Shown: piece by piece, positions 1-10,929 of the stretch
How positions within the stretch are numbered: the stretch's first letter is position 1
How the letters are laid out: every line of letters starts with the position of its first letter
Assembly: GCF_019649055.1 (NCBI RefSeq)
Contig: NW_026570580.1
Coordinates: forward strand, 1 to 38,102
Reading direction: 5' to 3'
DNA length: 38,102 nucleotides
From: Paramacrobiotus metropolitanus
Lineage: Eukaryota; Tardigrada; Eutardigrada; Parachela; Macrobiotidae
Notes under the pieces: generated by a model
Told to the model about the DNA's origin: nothing
Database searches by the model: none
Seen by the model: only the letters and a program-made list of their open reading frames with translations
Position numbers and translations under genes: made by a program

Positions 1-271
1 CATTTAGGCCTCTTACGCGAGGATTCGCACCGGCTGACGGACAGCACAAAGGACTTTGTCGGCTTTATTGCCCCGACGCTCGGTTCGCGTTTCAGCAGAC
101 CGGGGTGAAACTTGCGCTAGTTTTGCCGATTCTAGGTAACAAGCAAAAATTTTAACCCGGTTATGCACTACTATATGTGTTTGTCTACTCAACCGCGCTA
201 TTGCAGCTACTGCTGGTAGCGGTCTCAGTAACTAACTGCTACTCAATAGGTCATATGCTAGATTTCCTAAA
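1..271. other. Left flank without a recognisable gene
   Basis: No convincing coding region, RNA gene or repeat is visible here. It lies directly upstream of the first ATG that I assign to the CACTA-like transposase, so it may hold that element's 5' untranslated or terminal part. No terminal inverted repeat could be identified because the window begins here. Confidence 0.3.
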
Positions 272-2908
272 ATGCCGAAAGCATTGTCTGTTAACCGCAG
301 TTTGTGTCCTCCGAAAAAACGGAGCAGGTACAATGCGCATTTGTTCGGTGATTTCATGCCTGACAGAACTTATTATCGTAAAAGACGGGAATATGAAAAC
401 TTTAATTTTGCTGTTCAACAACGCATCACCAACGGCAATAGTCAAGTAAGTGCTTGTAATTATCGAGTGTTAGTGTTGGATACCATTGCACATTTTCCAC
501 ATTTTTCAGTTTCTTAAAAGGATTAAAAACAGGTTCATGAATATATCGAAACTGCTGTCTTAACATGCATTATAAGGATAATAATATCTTACTGTACATT
601 ACTGGGCATGTATGATGTCTGTTGAAGCTGTAGCTGGTTAATCGGTGTACATTTCAGGAGGAGGCTGTTAACGAAATACCCGTAGCCGGTCCAGCCGCAT
701 TACCGCAGAATGATGAGTTATTACCATCAAGAGAATCACCGGAAATCAATGACGCTGAAAATTATCAAAGAGTTTGGACACTATGACGGATATGGTTGCA
801 TTTGTTCGAGCAGCTCGTAAACACAAGATGTCACGGTCGCAGCAAGACAGCATATTGGGTTTTACAAGTGCACAGCGGTGTGTCCTTCCGGAAAATTCGT
901 ATTACTTCGACAAGTTGCTGAAGCCGCACTTAGTGGGATACGTGCGTCATCATTACTGTGTAGACCACAGTAGATATATTGGTCAAGACGTGTCGCTCGG
1001 TAGCCATGTTTACTGTTCTCACGTTAACTGTGATTCCGTGCCGATTGCCAAGAAAAAGAACCAGGGAATTTTCGTGACATTTCCGTTGGAAAGTTTGCTG
1101 CGACGTTTCCTGTTATCACTAAGACCAGGGGAGCTTATCAACTCAACATGCGCTGCTGAAACGCATACGCTGGATGTTATAAATGGACATTCGTATAAGC
1201 AGATGAACGCACCGAACCTCATTTTGCTCACGTTCCATGTTGATGAAGGGTCAACATTTGGAATTAACGGAAGCGAAAATGGAAAAGTGTTGGCGGTCAG
1301 CTTCATTATCAACGAACTGCCGACCCGCCTTCGGTACCGGACAAGATTCTTGTTCGCACTGGCCACTGGTCCAACATTACCACCAATTCAAAGAGTTTTG
1401 GATTTGTTTTCTCGAGAAGTGGCAGCGTTGGAGTACTATGGTTTGCAAGAGTCTACACGGTTGTTTTCAGTGCGAGCACCACTGTTCGTTGCTGACAGTA
1501 TTGCGAGAATGGTGGCATTAGGGCACGGATCATTTCATGGGGAATCCGGTTGCACTATATGCTACCATCCAGGAAATCGGTGTAACAGTGGCAGTCGAAG
1601 CGTACGCGTTTATCCCTTCTCACTGGTACAAGCCACAAATGCCGCAGCAAGGGCGAAACGTGTGAACACGCAAAAGAGGCTATTCGCACCGGAACTGCGG
1701 TTTTAAAGGCATCATGCGTCCCAGTCGCTTGCTGCGAATAAACGCTTTCGATCCAAGTTCCGGAGCACCACCAGATATTTTGCATGCAGTTGGCATTGGA
1801 TACGTGCGATATTTGCTTCGGTATTGGACTAAAGACAGCATGGCAGACATTCATGTGTATTCCGACATGCGCGATAAAAGACGGAAGTTACTTGGGATGC
1901 CATGGCAAGAACGTGTTGATTCGCGATCGAAATGCCTTCTATTTCCCAGCATTGTTAATCGCACGTACGCACAGATGTCTACACGCGTCAAGCAAACTGG
2001 TGCTGAATACCTGCAGTTTCTTATATACGCGGCATTCTATTCCTTAGACGGTATACTACCGGATATCCTGTACAAAAACCTTATGGATCTGGTTTCTTGC
2101 TGTCCATCTTATGATGATGGACCACACTTTTTGTCATGGTGACCTGGATGCCCATGCTGCTAGTGCAAGAGCGCTGTTGGACAGATATATGGAATCGTTT
2201 CAGAAATTGTACGGTGAAAGGAAAATGCTATATAATCTGCATCAAATCTCTCACCTGCCCGAAAGTTTGCAGCACTGGGGTTCCGTTTACCATACTTCTA
2301 CCTTCTGTTTTGAAGATTTTCTTGGGACACTTATGCGAGCTGTGCACGGCACTACTGATCTTCTGAGCCAAATAGCTAGGAGCTTCCAGCAGGAAGAGTT
2401 TATTCGCACAAACAGCGGAGAATTACGCGATGCTGATTCAATAACTTCCGGGCGTTTTCGATATGTACCAAAGGGTCGACCCGAAAACACCTTGAGCCCG
2501 GAATGGATATATGCTCTAAATAACGTCATCATTGGTAATGTCCTTGTGTACAGGCGACTGATGCGCAGCGACCACTTACCTTTAGAAGCTGGAAGTTATG
2601 ACCGTCGTACGACTCGTTGTAATAGTATCTGTCAGCTTTATGGATGTGAAATTGTTGAACTTTACGGCTTTTTATGTTATAAGGATAAACAAAAAATTTT
2701 AGCCGTTGTAAAGCGTTTCAAAACGGCTCCATTTTTTAAGTTAGCTGATGGCACACCGTGCGAATTTATCCGAAAATGTTTTTCTAAAAGTAAGACGTTC
2801 ACCGTGCTTGATGTCGACTGTTTGTTTCGACCTGTCGTAGCAGTGCGTAGAGATGGTTCAGATGTTGCTTTTGTGGTTTTCATACCAAATGCGAAGCATG
2901 TTGTATAA
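272..2908 (+). pseudogene. CACTA/EnSpm (TNP2-like) transposase, frameshifted
   Basis: A first exon (272-445, ATG in a good context) ends at a GTAAGT donor. A matching acceptor (TTTCAG) gives a second exon from 658, and both sides are phase 0. The frame then breaks near 774-786, at about 1706-1714 and again at about 2111-2142, so the coding sequence is spread over three frames. Family hallmarks are visible: 'INELPTRLRYR' and 'FALATGPTLPP', a G-x2-GC-x2-C patch (SGCTICYH), the 'GFKGIMRPSRLLR' segment, 'DILHAVGIGYVRYLL', and a C-terminal 'YNLHQISHLPESL...G' block as in the region downstream of TNP2 domains. AATAAA follows the stop at about 2922. These motifs match animal EnSpm/CACTA transposases, which cut and paste DNA. 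The breaks suggest a dead copy, although sequencing indels cannot be excluded. No target duplication or CACTA terminus was found. Confidence 0.75.
446..657 (+). other. Predicted intron in the transposase gene
   Basis: GTAAGT donor after codon CAA and a TACATTTCAG acceptor. Both exon borders are phase 0, which supports real splicing in the ancestral element. Confidence 0.55.
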
Positions 2909-2946
2909 CTCTAGCAACCTGAAAAATAAAACGTGGCGAAACAGCA

Positions 2947-3186
2947 GTGCAGCAGGATTTTTCTCCATATGTGGTACATAACATTGAAATTAAATTAACA
3001 AGAAATTTCACTTCAGGGGTCAAAAGAGCGGCGGTGTGTGATTATGTTACTTGTATTGGATACACTGAACTTTACGGCTTTATGTACATGTACAATAAAT
3101 ACACTCGTTCCTCACCGTTCCAGCTTTTGGGTGTATATTTAAATGATCTTGTTGTTAATGAACGTGTTGGGTTGACTAGCAGTTAA
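2947..3186 (+). other. Weak open frame after the transposase
   Basis: A short open frame (79 codons, starting GTG rather than ATG) follows the transposase polyadenylation signal. It contains a 'TELYGF' stretch resembling 'VELYGF' in the transposase C-terminal part, and the shared DNA word GAACTTTACGGCTTT occurs in both. It may be a duplicated scrap of the transposon's 3' end. I do not call it a gene. Confidence 0.2.
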
Positions 3187-3524
3187 TTTAATTAATCCAA
3201 TGAAAGACAATTTTTATTAATGCAGTGAGGTCACAATCGATTAATCAGTCAGCTGTTGAATCATAAACTTCTAGCAACAATAACCGGACAGTGGCGCATC
3301 GCTTGTTTTTTGATAACAGTGCCACTTCCGGACCCACCCCGTCATGCAGGTGCGCAAATAGAGCGGCACATGCCTGATAAAATAAGTAATTTAACGTTGC
3401 AGTTATTCTGCAGCGGGTACGATGGTAAGCCGTTCACTTACAGTGTTACTGATCTGCTGTATATTCTTTACCGTCTTTTATTTCGAAAATATTCAGGTGA
3501 CCTTTTGCCAATATTCATTTTAAA

Positions 3525-4263
3525 ATGGTGAAGACACTATACTTGGATAATATGTATTTTTGTTCAAAGCATTACCTGTTTCGAGTTGCTGATATTACCA
3601 CGCAATGTTGCGTCGTTGATCCGCTGGCAGAAAAATGCACTACAGCCGATCTGTTATCGAAGCCACGAGCTTATTGGGAGTCGCTGTTTGGACGAGATAA
3701 AACAGCTATTTTATTTTCCAGAGGCCGTCGACTTTTCGACGAGCCTTGGGAAATCGAGTACACGGATAGCAGTGCGCACGAGAATGCACCTGCCAGGTAA
3801 CTTTGACCTCCTCATCCTATTTCTTTAGGGTAATCCGACAAGATGTCGACCTGGCACGCAGTCGAGCAGCCGTTTCAGAGCGAACAAATTTTGTTGAGTT
3901 TCTACGGGTTTTATAGTTTTCTTAGCTACCGTGATGGTCCAGGTAGCGCGGTCGACGTTGTAAAGGTTGAGAAAACGTCGGGGTGCCATTTCTTTAGAAT
4001 CATAAGTCACACAAGGTTGTCAAAATTTTGCATGCGATTTGTTCTTATTTTTTTCTAGGCGTTCAAACAGCACTGCTCCTACAAACGCGTCATGCACAGC
4101 TGGAAAGAGTGGAATCCATTTAACGGATTCTAGGGGAAACGTCGCTGGCAGTAGTGCAGCCAACTGCAACGATTCAATCCAAGCCACAGACCGTAACCAA
4201 AAGCGAAACGGGCATTTTCCGGATTCAGCTATCCCTAAACCGAAGAAGCGAGGGTTTATGTAA
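3525..4263 (+). CDS. Two-exon hypothetical protein
   Basis: Exon 1 (3525-3796) begins with ATG in the context TTAAAATGG and ends AG|GTAACT in phase 2. Exon 2 (4059-4263) starts after a pyrimidine-rich TTTTTTTCTAG acceptor that supplies the one base needed, and runs to TAA. Together they encode about 158 residues. The N-terminal half has several Cys and a 'SKPRAYWESLFGRDKTAILF' stretch. The C-terminal half is rich in Ser, Asn and Thr and ends in a basic 'PKPKKRGFM' tail that could be a nuclear localisation signal. I recognise no family. It lies 0.6 kb downstream of the CACTA transposase on the same strand, so it could be that transposon's second ORF (these elements often carry one) or an unrelated host gene. 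Confidence 0.5.
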
Positions 4264-5206
4264 ATGTGCACCGCTAATTGCGATGTTTCAACTGAGCAAA
4301 CTGTATTTAGCGAAATGCTTGAGAATAGTTAATGTGTTTAGTTGTCACGTGTGACACGTATAAGAACCGTTAGTTTTTTTCGTGGTCATCATTAATCGAG
4401 AACGCATTAAACTATTGATTACTTCGGTGTTATTTTTCTTGTTAATTTTTTTCCCGTAGTGTTTGGCTATGAAAATTGTTAAATATAGCGTAAGGCCTAG
4501 GGTATACGTAAATGAGGGGCCATGAAGGGCCAGGCCTAGGGTATACGTAAATCATTAATAAATACCGGGGATATAGTTAAACAAACTCCAAACCTCATCG
4601 AAGAGCGCAAGTGCAGAAAATAACTTCCCGGTAAATTAATTTAAACTAACACGTTTTCCAGTCAGAGCCTTTCTTGCATAAAATTTTGCATAAACATCTT
4701 TTGTTCGCTTTTTTCTTAAAATCCCTTGCACACACATTTAGTTGACCTCTATTGCTGCCTTTGGGGCTTTTCGGCCGAGTTTCTTTTGTCTGTTATGGGA
4801 AATAAGAGCATGCAGATGCACACAGCCGTATGCAATGCTGCCTTTCTCTCCTTTGTCACAGTGCCGCACAGCGCGGCTTATCACGCGCTCCACCTACCCT
4901 TATGCGGCTTTGTTCAATCTGCCAATCCTGGAACCCGAAACTTCGCGCATTTATTGCCTGACTAAAAGAGTTAACGCCGGCCCACACAAATCGAAAACTG
5001 GTTGAGCATTTGCGTTTTGGTTTGTCTGCTTTTATGAACACGCAACTCGAAGATAATTTTCATTTCACTTTTTCATGCTGACTTTGTGTGAATCTTTCTG
5101 TTTACTGATTTTTCTTTCCGCTATGTAAAATGTCCGATTCCACAAAAGCCCACGTAATTGTGAGTTGGTTTATGTTTAGCCCATTTGACCTCTCAAATTT
5201 TACAAA
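4264..5206. other. Intergenic, AT-rich, with a 21-bp direct repeat
   Basis: No supported gene. AGGCCTAGGGTATACGTAAA occurs twice (4493-4513 and 4532-4552, 39-bp period). Open frames near 4.73-5.0 kb overlap each other in several frames and show no domain or splice context, so I treat them as chance. Confidence 0.5.
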
Positions 5207-5572
5207 ATGGCTTTATTGCAGCAAGCCAAGAGTTGGATCGATTGCTTTATCTGCTACGAAAGCGTTAATGTGCCGATAACTATAACTGTTTGCTGCGGGA
5301 ACCTCGTCCATAAAGCCTGTGTCAAATTGAATCAGATTGCCGTTCGGAATAATGCCGATCTCTCACCAGCCGACCGCGTAAACCCAACGTGCCCCAAGTG
5401 TCGCAGGTACGAATTGGCGCAGATTTTTCGGAAAATAATTCTAAATCCCTTGCAAAATGATGACCTTAAGCCATGCTTTGTCTTTGATATAAACCTTTGT
5501 ATTATCGCAAATTCAGAACAGTTGGTTTGCGCCGGCCGCGATTGGGCCAAAACAATGACATTTCCAATTTAA
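5207..5572 (+). CDS. Small RING-like zinc finger protein
   Basis: A single-exon frame of 121 codons with an ATG in strong context (ACAAAATGG). The N-terminal half has a RING-type ligand pattern: C13-x2-C16, then C29/C30, H35, C38, and later C62-x2-C65. One position of the usual eight is not a Cys (Leu41 where C-x2-C would be expected), so the second zinc site may be atypical. RING proteins usually act as E3 ubiquitin ligases by recruiting an E2 enzyme; that role is inference here. The rest of the protein (residues 68-121) has no recognisable domain. It could also be the last exon of a longer gene, but no acceptor is needed to explain it. Confidence 0.6.
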   Translation: MALLQQAKSWIDCFICYESVNVPITITVCCGNLVHKACVKLNQIAVRNNADLSPADRVNPTCPKCRRYELAQIFRKIILNPLQNDDLKPCFVFDINLCIIANSEQLVCAGRDWAKTMTFPI

Positions 5573-5999
5573 AAGATTTTCTCATAAAATCAATGTTTTT
5601 TTATTGAAAAGAAGGCTCTTTTTATGAAAAAAGACTGAACATTTAACGGTTAACCCATTTCCGGGACATATAAAAAGTTTCGACTGCATTGCGCTGCCAC
5701 AGCAGGCGGCTGTTACTGCTTTAGGCGCCAGAAGCCCTTGAATTGCCTCTTCCTTTAAGGTTTCAAGTTTTTGCAAATGTAGAGTATACGATGCAATGTT
5801 ATTAAAAATCAGTTTATCAATGTATGTTATGTTATTAAGTTAAGGTTGAGATAAACGCTCATGAATGGTCCAGGCTTTACTCTTTTTAAAGGCCGTAATC
5901 GCAATGAAAACAGTGCGAATAGTGCGCGTGTTAAGGAAATGTGCAATTACTGTAATTTTGACTATTTATTCGACAAGTGCAGATTGAGTGCATTTCAGC
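5573..5999. other. Intergenic or intronic sequence, no gene supported
   Basis: AT-rich sequence. A frame opening with ATG at 5861 runs into the next exon region in the wrong frame and has no good donor, so I do not accept it as coding. Confidence 0.35.
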
Positions 6000-6270
6000 A
6001 ACGGGTTTCTTCCAACAAACTTGCGGAGACTTGGATTGGCGGACGAAGTTGTCAAGGAACTGGACGCGTCACTGGTGACCCCAGACACAGTGCGCACTCA
6101 AATTTTGCAGCCCTTTGCTACCGATGTTGCGTTACGTGTCGACACGTTGAGTGTTGTGTTGCCAAGATGGTTGAACGCACGGACGCATGGCGAAGTAATC
6201 TATCTCGACGGGTGTGATCTCGAGTTTTTGTGGCTTTTGGATAATCTGGGAAAATCTCATGATCTGACAG
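6000..6270 (+). CDS. Single exon of an unknown protein
   Basis: From a TGCATTTCAG acceptor (exon start about 6000) an open frame runs to a GTAAGC donor at 6271, just before an in-frame stop. The product segment (about 90 residues) is Leu-rich ('NLRRLGLADEVVKEL', 'LWLLDNLGKSHDL') and vaguely recalls leucine-rich-repeat or F-box-associated sequence, but no family is certain. It would end in phase 2. The next supported exon lies about 0.7 kb downstream beyond a foldback element, and I could not establish a phase-compatible link. The 5' end of this gene is not resolved. Confidence 0.35.
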
Positions 6271-6586
6271 TGTAAGCAGTCTGCTTTATTGTGTACTGTT
6301 GAGTAGCTGGTTTGTGGAAACTAAATTTTTTTGGAACTACAGCAGTAAATACGCGTATAGGGCAGCCGGGTTGTTTCTTTTTAGCCACTTGTTGAGTGTT
6401 TTTAAAATACTGTCACCAACTGCGCTCTTTTCTTGGTCTCGTGTTCATCACGTAACTGTAGTATTAATAGAAGTGATCGGGTACATCGTACGAAATGCAT
6501 CGCCGTGTAGATACCGCTCCATGATAACTTTATTCTCGTGCACTCGCTAACGGGTTTTCACTTTGTATTATGGCTTTTTGAATGCA

Positions 6587-6940
6587 GACTACTTGTGTAC
6601 AAGGGCGTAAAAACCGCTTGTGCGCGCAACTTCCGGTTCGTGAGGTGTTAGTGTAAGAAAGTTCCAGAAACTTTCAGTTTAAATGCACAGAAAGTCTTAT
6701 TATCGGTCGATCTCGTAAGTTTTTAAAACTCATTTTAAAATTTTAAAAGAAGGTGAAGAAGGTCGGTGTCAAAGCGATGCTCATAGATACGTGTACTTAA
6801 GTCCAAATTTTAAAATTATGATCGGTTCATAACGAGACCTTGATACACCTGAATGCTTTAAAAAATTGGAAACTTCGTAACTTCCTAGCTAATTGCGCGC
6901 ACAAACGGTTTCCACGCCTCTGTATCAAGTCATCTGGCTA
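6587..6940. mobile_element. Foldback (long hairpin) MITE-like element
   Basis: The two ends are inverted copies: the left end reads CTACTTGTGTACAAGGGCG then AAAACCGCTTGTGCGCGCAA, and the right end is its imperfect complement (TTGCGCGCACAAACGGTTT). Pairing continues inward with mismatches through AAACTTTC..GAAAC blocks and a central ATTTTAAAATT-rich part. There is no coding capacity. Related elements lie at 14757-15446 and about 15495-15900. It sits immediately upstream of the first exon of the 7.0-8.4 kb gene. Confidence 0.6.
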
Positions 6941-6999
6941 CAGAAAGTCATAAAACAAAGCAAAAAACCGTGAGGGAGTGCGCGAGAGTGAAAGGTTTC

Positions 7000-8415
7000 A
7001 TGAAGTACAGAGTACATGCGTTTGGTGCCGCGCACCGGATCACTTACATTAACGGGAGCTTCACAAACCCAGATTTTTATATTATCAAGGATACTCGTGC
7101 GGCAGCCAGAGCGCTTGGAACAGATTTCTACCGATTTCTGTGTACCAATTGGAACTTTAAATCTCCGGCACTAATTAAATCTTATGTCGGCATCATGGCT
7201 GATATGGGAGTGACCAAGGAATTCTTTGATTGCGTTGTTCTTCCACCTGGCTTGGTGAAACCTCCTCACGTGAAAAAAGACCATCTTGCGGCAGAATATG
7301 TCTGCTCCTGGGCTGAACCGTTACTCGAGCGAAGGAACGAGGTAGCCTGGCTAAACTAATGACCTTATGCATGAGTGTGTTGGTTTATTATTAAGAAGTG
7401 CTGGGTCACACAATGCCTGCGTTATTGAGTGATTTGCTTGATTTAAGTACGCAGCGCTCATATAACAAGTTACACTAATGCAAGTTTGTCTGCCTAGTTG
7501 GTAGACACTATTCCAGAGCTGCGGACTGCCTGGACTAATCGGAAAAAGAAACGACTGGGGCTGCTGTCAATGCAACCGTTGTGCAGTTAAAACCACCTGC
7601 CGCAACGAAACCCATCATTTGTTAATGAAGTAAGTTGAACAAACGTTTCTTTACATGAAGTTGTGCTGACCTGTTTTGATCGCTGTATAATAACATACTG
7701 TAAGATGCCATCACTGATGATATATTGTGTTGTTACGGGAAGTAGTACATACAGCAAGCATAACCGCACTTCAAGATCTTTCGGTTAACATTTCGCGCTT
7801 AAGAACCAGTAGCGTCACGCGAGTTTTTTTAATGGCAAAAGCATTATCTTAACTAATATTTTAAAATGCGACGTTTTTCTGTACCAGTGCAGTTACCAGT
7901 GGTGCTTTCTTTCAAGTGAGGAAGAAGAACGGAGTGGAAAAATTGAATATTGGCTGGAGTGCAAAGACTCCGCTTTACACCGATATTGCGAAACACATGG
8001 AAGAAGAGCATCCGGTAAGCTGGAGCATGTGCGTTAGATGTCACACACCTTTTAGTCAGAATTAGAATTGCGTGCGCACATTATACATATGTTGCAGAAT
8101 GCAACCTACATTCACTGTGAGAAATGCTTCGCACCTGTGTCGGGACCGCTTTGCTTATCAGTACCCCATGAAACTGTCTGCCCGCGTCGACGCTGCCCTT
8201 TGGCAATGCATGGAACAGCTGGAGCTGGTCGCCATCCATACGTCCCACTGGGCACTGCAGTTCGTCGATTTCCGTTCCCAGTCTCAAAAAACAAACAGCG
8301 CTTTTTGGTGGAGCGTCTACAAGGGCGCAATGTTATCGTGCTGCACTGGAAGACGGAGTGGTACGATAAAACAGAAGCGGAAATCGGCATCAGTGTAAAG
8401 CAGCAATTATTCTGA
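7000..8415 (+). CDS. Four-exon Cys-rich (zinc-binding-like) protein
   Basis: Exons 7000-7341, 7517-7629, 7888-8014 and 8098-8415. Donors are GAG|GTAGCC, AA|GTAAGT and CCG|GTAAGC. Acceptors are TATTCCAG, TTTTTCTGTACCAG and TATGTTGCAG. All phases match (0, 2, 0), and the lengths sum to exactly 300 codons (299 residues). The first exon could begin further left, since the frame stays open to an acceptor at 6943. Exon 2 encodes a compact Cys cluster (CCQCNRC, then C and HH) and exon 4 another (HCEKC..., then C and CPRRRC), suggesting two zinc-binding modules. The last exon ends in a charged stretch with no domain I recognise. No family assignment is possible from sequence alone. The agreement of every splice phase is the main support. 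Confidence 0.65.
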
Positions 8416-9625
8416 ACACAACGGAAATGGAATTCTATTTTGTTATTGGTTTGCTAAAAATGACATCGGTCTTGGCTTACAACGAATTGGCAAAATAGTG
8501 CTTTTTTCGCCGAGTAGTCCTGTTTTTGTTATACTTCAAAAGTACAGTTTTCCGTTTTTTGCCACGCATTTTATTTTTAGTTATAACCGTAAGTCGTAGC
8601 TGTGCGACTGTGGACTACCATAGTGCCTATCCCCTGTTTTTGCTGTTTTTGCTTCAGTAGTATGTTGTAAGACGTACAGCGTCTGATGAGATGAATGTTC
8701 ATTGAATCGCTAATTCTGTGCGTACCCTTTTCCAACTGACACAACAAAGAATAAGAATTCCTTACTACGCAGTATTCAAACTTCCGGTTCGAACTTAGAA
8801 CTGGCAGAGATATTCAGGTCAAATGTAGTACCAGTTTAAACCAATGGAAAATGTGACACCACATTCGAACCTGCAGAGAGCTTTTATGTGAACTTCCCAA
8901 GTACGAGTACGACATTTTGAAAAAAGAAGAAGCAATCGCTCCTACGTACGTACGTACGTAGGAGCGATTGCTTCTTCTTTTTTCCACTATTAAAAGGTAC
9001 GATTTTCTGGTCACCTCGCTCAGTCCAGAAACCGGAGAGCCGGAACGCCGCACATTTAATTTCCACGGAATTCTTCACCAGCTTTTACGAAAATGAATTT
9101 CTCAACAACGCTCCAAGAGCGGATCTGAGTAGAACTTTGCTTTCATAAGGGCAATAGCTTAGCAACATTTAACACCTAAATCAACATAATTAATATGTTG
9201 ATCGGTTGTTGCAGCCTGACATGCAGCATAAAATTGTAATAAAATTATTAAAAAAACTAAACAAAACCCGGCAATTTTTCAAAAAATAAATCGAGTGTTG
9301 TTCATCCATTGCATGCCCCGTGGAAACCATATTTTTTCGGCCGTAATGAACGTCCTTTTGTACATGAATGAAACAATTGAAAGAAATAAATAGTTCGCTA
9401 TGGGTAATAAATTTTTCGCGGGCGTTTCACAACTTTTTCGAAAAGTTTTTTGTTGCTTTCAGCGGCTAATAAATTTTGTGATTGAATATACCTAAAAAAA
9501 TTGGTGTACAACAAGTGGTTCACGAACACCAAAACAAAAACTGAGACCACCATTTTGATGGGCCACCCGGAATGTAGTAGCAATTCCAGCAGGTAGCGTC
9601 AGCATACATAGGTTGTACGTATTAT
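8416..9625. other. Intergenic region with a perfect palindrome
   Basis: No supported gene over 1.2 kb. The notable object is the palindrome at 8919-8984. The rest is AT-rich, with scattered short frames in mutually overlapping phases. Confidence 0.5.
8919..8984. repeat. Perfect 66-bp palindrome
   Basis: Two 33-nt arms with no spacer, centred between 8951 and 8952. The arms consist of a purine-rich GAAAAAAGAAGAAGC part, then AATCGCTCC and a (TACG)n core, and are followed exactly by the reverse complement. It would form a cruciform or hairpin. Perfect, spacer-less palindromes of this size are unstable and can also arise as foldback artefacts in assembly. Confidence 0.9.
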
Positions 9626-10012
9626 AACGGAAGGCTGATGATGGGCCTCCGTTACTAGTGGGTTGGCTACACGCCGCGCCACGACGCACAATAACCGAAA
9701 GTGGTGGTCAAAGATGCAGACGTTACACAGTTCAGGGAATTACAGGAATCAGGAAGACGAAAGGTCATTCCGAACGAACGATCGAACGAACGAAAGAAAG
9801 CTTTCACATCGAAGTTTATTAGCAATTGAAGAAATGCGGGTGGCTGCGAAGCAGCACCGTGCCCGACTGATTTCCGTAAACTCATTCTCATCTCCACAGA
9901 AGCTAGAAATTCGGAACACAGACCGCCCACAGGCTACCGATTACATCATCGGCTTTATCACCGACCAATCAAATAAAACATAATTATTTGAATTCATAAC
10001 ACTCTTGCTATA
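9626..10012 (-). repeat. 3' LTR of a gag-only retrotransposon
   Basis: This is a direct repeat of 11538-11928 with only a handful of differences (for example one AAAG unit missing here, GGGCCTCC against GGGCCCCC, and ACATAA against ACGTAA). Boundaries are defined by where the two copies stop matching and are good to a few bases. It contains a short (GAAC)n/(GAAAG)n tract. In the element's own direction this is the downstream LTR. A weak purine tract (GGCGGGGATA) precedes it. Confidence 0.8.
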
Positions 10013-10296
10013 TCCCCGCCATAAGCGGTTAATTACCCAATTAACCAAGACGGAAAACACAAAGAAACTACAAAAAATTAAACAGTTAATGAAAATCCAC
10101 GGATGATCCATACCGATCCAACCCGAATTGTCCACTATCCGTTCACTGCATTCCGTCCAATCCAGGTTTCCTTCTTTTCCATCTCCATACGCTTGATCCA
10201 CTACGGGATTCCATCGCTGTCCACAGTCCACATGACAGGTCCAAAGAACTTCACTGAATCTTCCGAACTGTACACTACTGTACGCTTCGACCCCTT

Positions 10297-10929
10297 TCAA
10301 CACGTTACGTTCCCGTTCTGTTGAATCCATAAGCTACTATTATTACGAATGCGACTTCCGCTACGTTCGCAACTGTAATGATTAGATCGTCCACGATTAT
10401 CATACGAATTTCTTTCATTGTTATTATAACGATTATTGTAACGATAATTATCATAATTATTATCCCAATTAAGAGATCCACTACGTTCACTGAAAGATCT
10501 AGATTTGTCAAATGATTTGCCTCCGTCTCGCTTGTATTGATCATACGCTTTAATTGCACCGACTTGTGCACTTTCTTTGACTTTCGACTGTTCAGTGCGC
10601 GCTAGATTACATAAGAGACTGCGCATTTCTGATACTGTATTCAGATTTGCAATCGCTTAGAATCTTCGATATTCCATATTACTGTCAACTGCTCTACGTA
10701 TCTCTGCCACTTTATCCTCTTCTGCCATATTCGCATTTATTTCCTGCATAAGATCTAACCAGTCGTCCAGAAATTCTTCTACGTTATCACCAGGCTTTAA
10801 GGTCTTCTTTGCTAGTTCCATACGCTTCAGCTGCCTCGATAAGTCAACGATCGCTTTACGTTCTGCCCGCCGCTTCTCATCTTTTGTTCTCTCGATGCTT
10901 TCGCTTGCTGTCTGCTCTGAATCAGACAT
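10297..10929 (-). pseudogene. gag: Retrotransposon Gag with an internal stop
   Basis: ATG at 10929 on the minus strand opens a frame interrupted by one in-frame TAA (around 10657-10659) and then continues in the same frame to 10297, about 210 codons in all. The N-terminal part is charged and helical ('EQTASESIERTKDEKRRAER'), followed by a capsid-like 'VEEFLDDWLDLMQEI' segment as in Ty3/Gypsy-type Gag. The C-terminal part is Asn/Tyr/Arg-rich ('NRYNNNERNSYDNRGR'), probably nucleic-acid binding, and no CCHC knuckle is visible. A further open frame (9941-10330) overlaps the end by 34 nt in the -1 frame. That is the usual place for pol, but I see no protease or polymerase motif in it. Confidence 0.65.

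Noticed and set aside
3256-3531. 91-codon frame as an upstream exon of the 3525-4263 gene
   Set aside because: A GTAAGC donor (3425) and ATATTCAG acceptor (3496) exist, but every phase meets a stop before joining the ATG 3525 frame.
9941-10330. Frame overlapping the end of gag in the -1 frame as a pol gene
   Set aside because: The position would suit a frameshifted pol, but there is no protease, reverse transcriptase or integrase motif and it runs into the LTR.
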